Shown: positions 44,378 to 52,199 of the stretch, one piece after another
How the letters are laid out: the number at the start of each line of letters is the position of its first letter
Numbering within the stretch: position 1 is the first letter of the stretch
DNA from: Hoeflea_A sp965228435
GTDB lineage: Bacteria > Pseudomonadota > Alphaproteobacteria > Rhizobiales > Rhizobiaceae
Reading direction: 5' to 3'
NCBI GenBank assembly: GCA_965228435.1
Contig: OZ245818.1
Span: forward strand, 7,688,001-7,752,000
Length of the DNA stretch: 64,000 bases
The notes under the pieces: model-generated
The model's input: the letters and a program-made list of their open reading frames with translations, nothing else
Told to the model about the DNA's origin: nothing
The model's database searches: none
Position numbers and translations under genes: made by a program

Positions 44378-44713
44378 ATGAGCGTTCAACCCATCTTTGC
44401 CGCGCTTTCGGATCCGACCCGGTTTGCCATCGTCGAACAGCTGCTGGAAAACGGTGACCAGACAGCCGGCGCTTTGGCCGAACCCTTCGACATTTCAAAA
44501 CCGGCCATTTCACGGCATCTCAAGGTGCTGGAAGAAGCCGGTATCATCGAGCGGCGCATCGACCGCCAGTTTCGCTGCTTCAGCATCCGCCCGCAAAGCC
44601 TGCGGCCGCTGGATGACTGGATAGACCGTTATCGCCGGTTCTGGAACACCTCGTTCGACCGCCTGGAAAAAGTTCTGCAGAAAGAGGAAAAGAAGAATGA
44701 CAACGATGATTGA
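44378..44713 (+). CDS. ArsR-family winged-helix transcriptional regulator
   Basis: 111 residues. Winged HTH: IFAALSDPTRFAIVEQLLENG, DISKPAISRHLKVLEEAGII with recognition helix SKPAISRHLKVL, wing IERRIDRQFRCFSI. No metal-binding ELCVCDL-like cysteine motif is visible, so it is probably not a metal sensor; this matches the ArsR class paired with SRPBCC proteins. GAGG lies 7 bases before ATG. It overlaps the next gene by 17 bases. Confidence 0.9.
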   Translation: MSVQPIFAALSDPTRFAIVEQLLENGDQTAGALAEPFDISKPAISRHLKVLEEAGIIERRIDRQFRCFSIRPQSLRPLDDWIDRYRRFWNTSFDRLEKVLQKEEKKNDNDD

Positions 44714-45140
44714 CGATCGCGTCCTGGTCGTGGAACGCACCATTGCCGCGACGCCTGAAACAGTGTTCGACGCCTGGGTAAATCCGGAAATCCTGGTGCA
44801 ATGGTGGGGGCCGGAAGGCATGTCCATCCCTCAGCACGCGCTCGATGTTCGCGAAGGCGGGTCCTGGGAAACCACGATGCGCAATGATGAGGGCGGCGAG
44901 GTTTTCGTCTCTGGCGTCTATAAGGTCATCGACCGCCCAAACCGGCTTGTATTCTCGTGGGCCTGGAAACAGCCTGACGGGACGCGCGGTCATGAAACCG
45001 ATGTCGAGGTCACATTCACGGCTGTCGATGGCGGCACCAAAATGACCCTTGGCCAGAGCAGCTTCGAAAGCGCCGATTCGCGTGACAATCACGGCATGGG
45101 CTGGAACTCCAGCTTCAATTGCCTTGAACGCCTCTTTTGA
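44697..45140 (+). CDS. SRPBCC (AHSA1-like) protein
   Basis: 147 residues: VERTIAATPETVFDAWVNPEILVQWWGPEGMSIP is the typical AHSA1 START-like opening, followed by GGSWETTM and the final GWNSSFNCLERL helix. The fold makes a ligand-binding cavity, but the ligand is unknown. It overlaps arsR, so is almost certainly co-expressed. Confidence 0.88.
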   Translation: MTTMIDDRVLVVERTIAATPETVFDAWVNPEILVQWWGPEGMSIPQHALDVREGGSWETTMRNDEGGEVFVSGVYKVIDRPNRLVFSWAWKQPDGTRGHETDVEVTFTAVDGGTKMTLGQSSFESADSRDNHGMGWNSSFNCLERLF

Positions 45141-45153
45141 CAGGAGCCCCGTC

Positions 45154-45864
45154 ATGACCCAACACGCCGTTGTCTCGAAAGAAGAGTGGGAAAAGGCCCG
45201 CATTGCCCTCCTGGAGAAGGAAAAGGCGTTCACGCGAGAACGCGATGCGCTCAGCCGCGAACGGCAAGCGTTGCCATGGGTGGAGGTGACGAAGGACTAC
45301 CGGTTCGAGACCGAGGACGGCAGCAAGTCGCTGGCCGGTCTGTTCGGCGACCGTAGCCAACTCATCGTCTACCACTTCATGTTCGGCCCTGAATGGCAGA
45401 AGCCCTGCCAAAGCTGCTCGTTCTGGGCCGATAATTTCGAGCGCAATGTCGTTCACCTTGCCGCCCGCGACGTCGCCATGATCGCCGTGTCTCGCGCACC
45501 GCTTGACCGGCTCGGAGAGTTCAAGAAACGCTTCGGCTGGACCTTCGACTGGGTGTCATCGCAGGGCAGCGACTTCAACTATGACTACGATGTGTCGTTC
45601 ACCGATGAGGCCCGCCAGAACGGCACCTTGCGCTACAACTACCAGCCAAGTCAGTTTCCTGCCGACGAGGCGCCTGGTATCAGCGTCTTCAAGAAGGACG
45701 GAGACGGCCGCATCTTCCACACCTACTCCACCTTCGGGCGCGGCCTGGACATGATGAACGCCGCCTACCACTACCTCGATCTGGTTCCGAAGGGCCGCGA
45801 CGAAGCCGGTTTCGACATGCCGATGACCTGGGTTCGCCTGCGGGATGAATACGAAACCGCCTGA
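45154..45864 (+). CDS. DUF899 thioredoxin-like protein
   Basis: 236 residues: helical N-terminus (KARIALLEKEKAFTRERDALSRERQALPWVEV), then LIVYHFMFGPEWQKPCQSCSFWAD with a CxxC (CQSC), the thioredoxin-fold DUF899 signature, and HTYSTFGRGLDMMNAAYHYLDL. AGGAG precedes ATG 45154 by about 7 bases. In an operon with ArsR/SRPBCC, as seen in other bacteria; the redox partner or substrate is unknown. A strong terminator follows. Confidence 0.88.
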   Translation: MTQHAVVSKEEWEKARIALLEKEKAFTRERDALSRERQALPWVEVTKDYRFETEDGSKSLAGLFGDRSQLIVYHFMFGPEWQKPCQSCSFWADNFERNVVHLAARDVAMIAVSRAPLDRLGEFKKRFGWTFDWVSSQGSDFNYDYDVSFTDEARQNGTLRYNYQPSQFPADEAPGISVFKKDGDGRIFHTYSTFGRGLDMMNAAYHYLDLVPKGRDEAGFDMPMTWVRLRDEYETA

Positions 45865-45889
45865 CATCCCAAGGTCGATTGCCAATCTG

Positions 45890-45918
45890 AAAGGGCCGCC
45901 ATTTGCGCGGCCCTTTTT
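45890..45918 (+). terminator. Rho-independent terminator of arsR-SRPBCC-DUF899 operon
   Basis: AAAGGGCCGC (45890-45899) pairs perfectly with GCGGCCCTTT (45907-45916) over a 7-base loop and runs into TTTTT. Confidence 0.9.
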
Positions 45919-45998
45919 GCGTGACCGCTCAGCGGCTGACCTGCAGGTTCAGGCATGCTATGCGGACCTGAAACGACAACAGGACAGGTGGACCCTTC

Positions 45999-46745
45999 AT
46001 GAGCCAGGACGCAAAATCGATCATCATCACCGGGGCCGGCAGCGGCATCGGCAAGAGCTGTGCGGACCTGTTCCTGCGCGAGGGTTACCGGGTCGGACTG
46101 GTCGGACGCCGGCAAGCGCCGCTCGAAGCGGTTGCCGAGGGTCAGCCGAACGCGCTTCCCCTGCCCTGTGACGTAACGGATCCGCGGGCCGTGCGCGCCG
46201 CCTTCGACCGCGCCTATGACACCTGGGGCCACATCGATGTCCTGTTCAACAATGCCGGCGTCAGCAAGCCCGCCACAACAATCGACGAGATATCCGACGA
46301 AGACTGGCAGGAAGTCCTGCACATCAATCTCGGCGGCACCTTCCACTGTGCGCGCGAAGCATTCCGCATCATGCGCGCCCAGTCACCCCAGGGCGGCCGC
46401 ATCATCAACAACGGTTCCGTATCTTCATACGTTCCCCGACCGGGATCAGTGCCCTATACCAGCACCAAACACGCAGTCACCGGCCTCACCCGCACCCTGT
46501 CTCTCGACGGCCGCCCCTTCAACATCGCCTGCGGCCAGATCGATATCGGCAATGCACTCACCGAAATGGCCCAGCCCATGACCGTCGGCGTGCCGCAAGC
46601 GGATGGATCGGTCAAACCGGAAGCCACCATGGACGTCGCCCACGTCGCATCATCCGTCCTGCACATGGCCGAACTGCCGCTCGATGCCAACGTTCAGTTC
46701 ATGACCGTGATGGCGACGACGATGCCTTATATCGGGCGAGGTTAA
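45999..46745 (+). CDS. Short-chain dehydrogenase/reductase
   Basis: 248 residues. NAD(P)-binding motif IIITGAGSGIGKS (about 8-20), NNAG (VLFNNAGVSK), and the active-site segment NNGSVSSYVPRPGSVPYTSTKHAVTGL with Ser, Tyr and Lys (YxxxK). Substrate unknown. A single gene between two terminators; converges with the first sugar ABC operon. Confidence 0.87.
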   Translation: MSQDAKSIIITGAGSGIGKSCADLFLREGYRVGLVGRRQAPLEAVAEGQPNALPLPCDVTDPRAVRAAFDRAYDTWGHIDVLFNNAGVSKPATTIDEISDEDWQEVLHINLGGTFHCAREAFRIMRAQSPQGGRIINNGSVSSYVPRPGSVPYTSTKHAVTGLTRTLSLDGRPFNIACGQIDIGNALTEMAQPMTVGVPQADGSVKPEATMDVAHVASSVLHMAELPLDANVQFMTVMATTMPYIGRG

Positions 46746-46747
46746 AC

Positions 46748-46775
46748 AAAAAAGGGCGCCCCTTTCGGAGCGCCC
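46748..46775 (-). terminator. Rho-independent terminator of the LuxP-like ABC operon
   Basis: On the minus strand, GGGCGCTCC and GGGGCGCCC (arms 46775-46767 and 46762-46754, with one mismatch) around GAAA run directly into a TTTTTT run at 46753-46748. The hairpin could also serve the convergent SDR. Confidence 0.85.
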
Positions 46776-46803
46776 AGCGAGCCTTGCGGCCTGGGAGGTG
46801 GAT

Positions 46804-47940
46804 CTAGCGTTTCAGAGCGCCAACGCCTGAGAAACGGAAGGCTTCCTTTTCGAGATTGTCGATCTCGTCGGTGCTCATCTGATCGTGAGCCACCGTGATA
46901 CGGCCGAGGAAGACAAGCGGCAAATCGCCTTCATTGCCTTCCAGATGGGCCTTGATTGCCTCGGCAGTCGCCGCTCCGACATCATCGCCCATGCGCATCG
47001 GTGTGGCATCGAGCTCACCGCGGCGGATGGCGTCGAGTTCCAGGCCCGTGCCGCCCCAGCCCGTCGAGAAGATGTCCTTATGCTTGCCGGCTGCCACCTG
47101 CGCCTCGACCGAGCCCATGGCCATGGCCGTATTGGCGTTGTGGATCACCTTGGCTTCGGGATAGGCCTGCATGATCAGGTTGGTGCCGGTAAAGCCGCCT
47201 TCGCGCTGATATTCGCCATAGTGCTCGTAAACGGCGTTCCAGTTGCCCTTCTCAGCAACGCAATCCATGAAGTCGCCGGACCGCTGGTTGTCCGTGATCC
47301 CAGGAATGCCGCGATTGAGCGCATAGGTCACGTCATTGCCAAGACGCTCCAGCATGTAGTCACACATCTTCAGCGCGCCGTAGGCGGACGAAAAGTCGAA
47401 CCAGGCGGCCGGCTGGTTCTTCAGGTATTTGAGCGGCGTGTGGAAGGCCCAGACGAAGGTGGTGAGCCCCTCCGTACCGGCAAGCTTGTCGATGTTGTCG
47501 GCCTGGGTCGCCAGCTCCGACGGACCAAAAATGACGATGTCATAGAGGTCTTCGTCCTGGACAACCTGGTTGGCATAGGTTGCCTGCAGCGAATGCTCGA
47601 TCTGACGCGAGGCGAACTCGCGGGTCTCGTACTGGATGCCCAGTTCATCAAGACGCTTGGTCATTGCCAGATAGTTGCGCGCCCAAAAATCCGACACGTC
47701 AGCGGACGGATAGATCAGCGCGATCTGCAGGGGCTTCTCCTGCGTGCCGGTGTACTTCACGGCCGGGGCCCCGGTCTTGGCCTGCAGCGCTTCCAGCGCG
47801 CCATCCTTGTTGACCTGCTGCGGCAGCCAATAGTCGCGGTCTCCATCATCGGGCAATGTCTTGAGCGGCAACTCCATGGCCAATGCCGACGTCGACAGTG
47901 TGAGTGCGGCCGCGAGGGCCAGTTTCGAAATCACCTTCAT
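46804..47940 (-). CDS. LuxP-like periplasmic sugar-binding protein, ABC importer 1
   Basis: 378 residues with a signal peptide (MKVISKLALAAALTLSTSALAM). The mature part closely resembles LuxP: an opening GDRDYW element, IYPSADVSDFWARN, ISTGWGG-like FSTGWGGTGLELDAIRRGELDATPMRMGDDVGAATAEAIK. Compared from memory with V. harveyi LuxP, Ser79, Trp82, Trp289 and both borate-contacting arginines (215, 310) have counterparts, but Gln77, Asn159 and Asp267 do not. The ligand is probably a sugar or sugar acid, though an AI-2-like compound is possible. The start has GGAGG about 8 bases upstream. Last gene of importer 1. Confidence 0.85.
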   Translation of the reverse strand: MKVISKLALAAALTLSTSALAMELPLKTLPDDGDRDYWLPQQVNKDGALEALQAKTGAPAVKYTGTQEKPLQIALIYPSADVSDFWARNYLAMTKRLDELGIQYETREFASRQIEHSLQATYANQVVQDEDLYDIVIFGPSELATQADNIDKLAGTEGLTTFVWAFHTPLKYLKNQPAAWFDFSSAYGALKMCDYMLERLGNDVTYALNRGIPGITDNQRSGDFMDCVAEKGNWNAVYEHYGEYQREGGFTGTNLIMQAYPEAKVIHNANTAMAMGSVEAQVAAGKHKDIFSTGWGGTGLELDAIRRGELDATPMRMGDDVGAATAEAIKAHLEGNEGDLPLVFLGRITVAHDQMSTDEIDNLEKEAFRFSGVGALKR

Positions 47941-47995
47941 GGTTTTTCTCCTCCCTGAGGTGTGGGCGAAGGCTCGCGCCTTCATCGAATGCGGC

Positions 47996-49132
47996 CTAGC
48001 CGCTGGGGTTGGGATCGCCTGCAAGCAGCCGTCCCACGATGAGCAGAAGCGCGAGCACGCCGAGCAGCGTGCCGGCCAGCTTCATGATCTTGACGTTGTC
48101 GGGATTGGTCAGCGCCGCCTTGATGCCGTGCGCACCATCGCGGTCGGTTTTCTGCAGCCAGGTGTAGACGGCAACCGATGTAATGATGACGACGCCGGAG
48201 GCGACGGACTGCCAGAAAAATTCGATGCGCAGCGTGACAAGCGCATTGATCATCATCGAGAGCAGCAACACGCCGGCGAAGGACCCAAGCATCGAGGCGC
48301 GACCGCCGAACAGCGAAGTGCCGCCGACCACCACAGCCGCGATGACATGCAGATTGAAATACGGTGCCGAGGTTGCCTGGATGGCGTTCAGCTTGCCGGT
48401 CAGCATGATGCCGGCGAGCCCCGCCATGGCCCCCATCAGCACATAGGCGTAGACCCGATGCCGATCGACCGAAACACCGGTCATGTCGGCAGCATCGGGG
48501 TTCGACCCGATGGCGATGGTGTAGCGACCGAAATAGGTGCGGGTCAGCACGAAGTAACCGCCGATCATTGACAGGATCCCGATCAGGACCGGTGTCGGCA
48601 GGATGTAGAACACCTGGCCGCGGCCGATCTCGGTGATCAGTTCCGGGAAGCGCGCCAGCACCAGTCCCTTGGCGAGAACCAGCGCGAAGCCGCGATAGAC
48701 CAGGTCCATCGCCAGCGTGCCGATCAGATCAGGCACCTTGAAGCGCGTGATGACCAGTCCGTTGATCAGGCCCATCGTCGCGCCGAGCCCGATGCCGATC
48801 AGCACGGCAATCCAGGCCGGAAAGCCGAACTGCTTGATCAGAAAGGCCATCATGATGCCGGTGAGTGCGGCGACCGAACCGATCGACAGGTCGATGCCGC
48901 GCTGGGTGATGACGAAGGTCATCGCCATCGCCATCGGCATGTAGAGAGCTGCTTCCAGAAGAATGGTGTTGAGATTGGAGAGGCGGAAATAGCGCGTTGG
49001 CTCCGCCACTGCCATGAAACCGGCGATGAGCAGGATCATCGCCAACGGGCCGATGATGGCCAGATAGGGTTCGAGATGGTCGTTGAGCGACTTTTTCTGG
49101 CCTGCAGCCGGGCTGTCCACGGAAAGTGTCAT
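47996..49132 (-). CDS. Sugar ABC transporter permease (RbsC-like), importer 1
   Basis: 378 residues with about ten helices of the BPD_transp_2 family. Signature regions: TFVITQRGIDLSIGSVAAL, GTLAMDLVYRGFALVLAKGLV, and the EAA-like loop AIGSNPDAADMTGVSVDRHRVYAYVLMGAMAGLAGI contacting the ATPase. The C-terminal 50 residues add an extra hydrophobic segment. It lies 23 bases after the ATPase gene and 55 before the binding-protein gene. Confidence 0.9.
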   Translation of the reverse strand: MTLSVDSPAAGQKKSLNDHLEPYLAIIGPLAMILLIAGFMAVAEPTRYFRLSNLNTILLEAALYMPMAMAMTFVITQRGIDLSIGSVAALTGIMMAFLIKQFGFPAWIAVLIGIGLGATMGLINGLVITRFKVPDLIGTLAMDLVYRGFALVLAKGLVLARFPELITEIGRGQVFYILPTPVLIGILSMIGGYFVLTRTYFGRYTIAIGSNPDAADMTGVSVDRHRVYAYVLMGAMAGLAGIMLTGKLNAIQATSAPYFNLHVIAAVVVGGTSLFGGRASMLGSFAGVLLLSMMINALVTLRIEFFWQSVASGVVIITSVAVYTWLQKTDRDGAHGIKAALTNPDNVKIMKLAGTLLGVLALLLIVGRLLAGDPNPSG

Positions 49133-49155
49133 GATTCTGGTTCCTGTGTGCTGCT

Positions 49156-49932
49156 TCAGGCGGCCTGATGGGCGCCAACGATCAATCCGAGAACGGTTTC
49201 CCGGCTGGTTTCCGCGGTCTTCTCGACACCAACGCAGCGTCCCCGGCGCATCACGTGAATGCGGTCGGATATGGCGAACACGTCGTCGAGCGAGTGGGAG
49301 ATCACGATGACCGCGAGCCCCTGCTCCTTCAGCGTCGTGATGAGCTTGAGCGTCTTTGCCGTTTCCTGCGGTCCGAGTGCGGCTGTGGGCTCGTCCATGA
49401 CGAGCACGCGCAATCTGTCGTGACGCACGGCCCGGGCGATCGCCACGGCCTGACGCTGTCCGCCCGACAGGCTCTGGGTGGTGACGTCCATGCTGCGTAA
49501 CGTGACGCCGAGGCGTTCTTTCAGAACGGCTTCCGCTTCCTTTCGCATGCGTCGGTTGTCGAGAAACTCGAAACCGAGAATGCTGCGGGTGAGTTCAGAG
49601 CCGAGAAACAGATTGGCGGCCGGATTGAGATGATCCGCCAAGGCGAGGGTCTGGTAGACCGCGCCGATGCCGACTTCGATGGCATCCGAATGACTGTTCA
49701 TCGACAGAGGGCGGCCGTCGAGATGAATTGTTCCGACTGTCGGCTGGTAAACGCCCGTCAGGATCTTGATCAGTGTCGATTTGCCGGCTCCGTTGTCGCC
49801 AACAATTGCCAGAACCTCTCCGGCCCTCGCTTCCAGGTCGACACGGTCGAGAGCGGTAACGCCGCCGAACCGTTTGGAGATCCCCTCCATCGTGATGATC
49901 GGTTCCGTGTTTTCCAACGGTCCACTCCCCAT
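49156..49932 (-). CDS. Sugar ABC transporter ATPase, single domain, importer 1
   Basis: 258 residues, one ABC domain only (RbsA-type proteins usually carry two). Walker A GDNGAGKST, Q-loop YQTLALA, signature LSGGQRQA, Walker B VLVMDEPTAALG and the H-loop VIVISHS are intact. The start is unclear: ATG 49932 leaves the operator where a ribosome site should be, ATG 49950 lies inside the operator, and TTG 49917 follows GGGGAG at good spacing. It leads the ATPase-permease-binding protein operon, with the TGTTATCGATAACA operator immediately upstream. Confidence 0.88.
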   Translation of the reverse strand: MGSGPLENTEPIITMEGISKRFGGVTALDRVDLEARAGEVLAIVGDNGAGKSTLIKILTGVYQPTVGTIHLDGRPLSMNSHSDAIEVGIGAVYQTLALADHLNPAANLFLGSELTRSILGFEFLDNRRMRKEAEAVLKERLGVTLRSMDVTTQSLSGGQRQAVAIARAVRHDRLRVLVMDEPTAALGPQETAKTLKLITTLKEQGLAVIVISHSLDDVFAISDRIHVMRRGRCVGVEKTAETSRETVLGLIVGAHQAA

Positions 49933-49935
49933 GAT

Positions 49936-49949
49936 TGTTATCGATAACA
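49936..49949. promoter_or_regulatory. Operator copy A: perfect palindrome TGTTATCGATAACA
   Basis: Fourteen-base perfect palindrome, identical to those at 57217 and 60977. It fits the TGTTA-N4-TAACA pattern of E. coli GntR/IdnR (LacI family) operators. It abuts the start of ABC importer 1. Confidence 0.8.
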
Positions 49950-50019
49950 TCGCAACTTAAAAAAACACGTCTTCTGGACGGTCGCTGCGGTGATCGTTGA
50001 TACGTGCTTCGGTCGAGAT

Positions 50020-50046
50020 CGCCCGCCGGCCCCAGGCCGACGGGCG
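50020..50046 (-). terminator. 12-bp GC hairpin after ABC importer 2
   Basis: CGCCCGCCGGCC (50020-50031) and GGCCGACGGGCG (50035-50046) pair over 12 positions with one mismatch/wobble and a 3-base loop, 7 bases beyond the SBP stop. No T run follows on the minus strand, so it may stabilise the mRNA end or terminate weakly. Confidence 0.55.
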
Positions 50047-50053
50047 GCTGAGA

Positions 50054-51151
50054 TTATTTGCCCCAGATCTTGCCGTACTCGTCGCGATAGCCGTTGCCGG
50101 GATCGAAGATGTTGTTGTCGCCGCCATCGAAGGCAATGTTTTCGAGCGTGACCACATGGAGCGGCGAGGTGTAACCCGACCACTCTTCGCCTTGCATGGC
50201 GCGATTCAACTCATCGACCAGCTGCCAACCCTGCAGGTTGAGTGGCTCGGCGACAGTCACCGACTGGTACTGCTTGCCGCGGATCCGCTGGTAGGCGCTT
50301 TCCGAGCCGTCGCCGGCGGCAACCGCCTTCGGCTTCGCATCGCCGGCAATGCCGGCGGCGGCGAGCGCCGGTCCCATGAAGTCGAAGTAGATATCGTTGA
50401 TCGCCAAGCTGTGCGTCCAGGCGTCGCCGTGACGCTGCAGCAGCGCCGTCGTCAGGGTCGGCATGCGATTTGACGTGTCGGCAATCGGCGTATCGACATA
50501 TTCAAGCACCGTGCCGCCGAGCGCTTCGATGGTCTCCTTGATGCGGTCCGCCTTGGCGATGGCAATGGCGTAGGTGGAGTCGGTGAAGATCACAACGCCG
50601 GGCTTGCCACCGGCATCGGCAAATGCCCATTGCGCGGCCGCCGCGGAGACGTCCATGGCATCGGTGGAGACATTGGCAAAGACGCCATTGTCCGGATCCG
50701 GGCCGATCACCGGCGAGGCATGCCAGCTGACCAGCGGAATGCCGGCCTCACGGGCCTGCGCCATGCCGGTCTGCTGTTCGACGGCATCGAAACCGTTGAT
50801 GATGATGCCGTCCGGCTGCAGCGCCAAGGCCTGGCCGAAGGCGGCCGTGCGCCCAGATACCGAACCGGCGCCGTCAAGCACCCTGACCTCCCAGCCGATC
50901 CGGTCGGCCGCTTCCTCGACACCCCGGGTGACGCCCAGGATGCCGCCGTTCTTCATGTCTGCAGCCAGCACCACGATGGTCTTGCCTTCGGCAGCCTTGG
51001 GACCCGACGTCGGTCCGTCCCAGGCCTCCTTCTTGCCGGCATGTTTCTTGACGGCATCCATGGCATCAGACACGGCATCCGCCTGCGCTGGCAGCGCAAG
51101 TCCAAGCGCCATCACACCGGCCGCGACCGTCACGAAAGTTCTTCTCAGCAT
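50054..51151 (-). CDS. Sugar ABC transporter substrate-binding protein, importer 2
   Basis: 365 residues. Signal peptide MLRRTFVTVAAGVMALGLALPAQADA, then a periplasmic-binding-protein 4 fold: IVVLAADMKNGGILGVTRGVEEAADRIGWEVRVLDG, LALQPDGIIINGFDAVEQQ, VSWHASPVIGPDP and AAGDGSESAYQRIRGKQYQSVTVAEP. The likely ligand is a sugar or sugar acid. ATG 51151 has GGAGG upstream; the frame is open to 51469 across the permease 3' end. Last gene of importer 2. Confidence 0.88.
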   Translation of the reverse strand: MLRRTFVTVAAGVMALGLALPAQADAVSDAMDAVKKHAGKKEAWDGPTSGPKAAEGKTIVVLAADMKNGGILGVTRGVEEAADRIGWEVRVLDGAGSVSGRTAAFGQALALQPDGIIINGFDAVEQQTGMAQAREAGIPLVSWHASPVIGPDPDNGVFANVSTDAMDVSAAAAQWAFADAGGKPGVVIFTDSTYAIAIAKADRIKETIEALGGTVLEYVDTPIADTSNRMPTLTTALLQRHGDAWTHSLAINDIYFDFMGPALAAAGIAGDAKPKAVAAGDGSESAYQRIRGKQYQSVTVAEPLNLQGWQLVDELNRAMQGEEWSGYTSPLHVVTLENIAFDGGDNNIFDPGNGYRDEYGKIWGK

Positions 51152-51176
51152 AGTTTCCTCCCTTTCAAGATGAATG

Positions 51177-52199
51177 TCATTTCTTGGCAGCGCCCTTGCG
51201 GCGCTGGGCGTATCCGGCGATGCCGATGGCAACCAGCAGGGTGACGCCGTTGAACATGGGTTCGACCCAGAACGAGCCGCCGATCTGCTGGATGCCGGAG
51301 ATGCCGACAGCCAGTATGGCGACGCCCACGATGGTGCCCCAGACGTTGACCCGTCCCGGCTTAATGGTCGTCGAGCCGAGGAAGGCGCCGACCAGCGCCG
51401 GCAGCAGATATTCCAGACCGACGCTGGCCTGGCCGATGCGCAGTTTCGAGGCGAGAATGACACCGGCAAGCGCCGTCAGAAGGCCTGACGTGACGAATGC
51501 ACCCATGACGAATTTGCGGGTCGGAATGCCGTTCAACTCGGCGGCGCGCGGGTTGGCCCCGATGGCGTAGAGATAGCGGCCGATCGGCGTGTATTCGAGC
51601 ACCAGCCACATGATGATGGTGATGGCGAGCACGTAGTAGCCGGTGATCGGCAGGCCGAACAGGAACGTGCCGTTGATGGCATAGAAACCATCCGGCAGGA
51701 CTCCGACCACCTGGCGGCCGCCAGTGTGCCATAGAGCCAAGGCATAAAGCACAGTGCCAGTTCCGAGGGTCGCGATGAATGCGTCAATCTTGGCGACCTC
51801 GACGAGCAGTCCATTGAGAAGGCCGACGAAGGCGCCAAGCAACAGCACGATCATCACAGCGACCGGCCACGGAATGCCGAACATTGTCTGCAGCGATATC
51901 GCCAGGATGTGCCAGAGCACGATGCCGTAACCGACGGTCAGGTCGATGCGCCCTGCGACCATGGGGATCATGGCTGCGAGGCTGAGCAAGGCAATGATGG
52001 CCTTGTCGGAAATGATGGCGCGCAGGTTGAGCAACGTCGGAAACGTGTTGGGCAAAAGGATCGAAAACAGCAGGATCAGACCGAGTGTCAGGATCACCAG
52101 GCCGTAGACCGGAGCCAGCCTAATCAACTTGGCGCCAAGGCTGAGGTGCTTGAGCTCCGACCGGGTCGGCTCAAGGGCATCGGATTCAATTGACTGCAT
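51177..52199 (-). CDS. Sugar ABC transporter permease (RbsC-like), importer 2
   Basis: 340 residues, BPD_transp_2 family, with about nine or ten helices: AMIPMVAGRIDLTVGYGI, FIATLGTGTVLYALALWHTGG and AIGANPRAAELNGIPTRKFVMGAFVTSGLLTALAGV. It overlaps the ATPase gene's 3' end by 14 bases and precedes the binding protein by about 25. Confidence 0.9.
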   Translation of the reverse strand: MQSIESDALEPTRSELKHLSLGAKLIRLAPVYGLVILTLGLILLFSILLPNTFPTLLNLRAIISDKAIIALLSLAAMIPMVAGRIDLTVGYGIVLWHILAISLQTMFGIPWPVAVMIVLLLGAFVGLLNGLLVEVAKIDAFIATLGTGTVLYALALWHTGGRQVVGVLPDGFYAINGTFLFGLPITGYYVLAITIIMWLVLEYTPIGRYLYAIGANPRAAELNGIPTRKFVMGAFVTSGLLTALAGVILASKLRIGQASVGLEYLLPALVGAFLGSTTIKPGRVNVWGTIVGVAILAVGISGIQQIGGSFWVEPMFNGVTLLVAIGIAGYAQRRKGAAKK

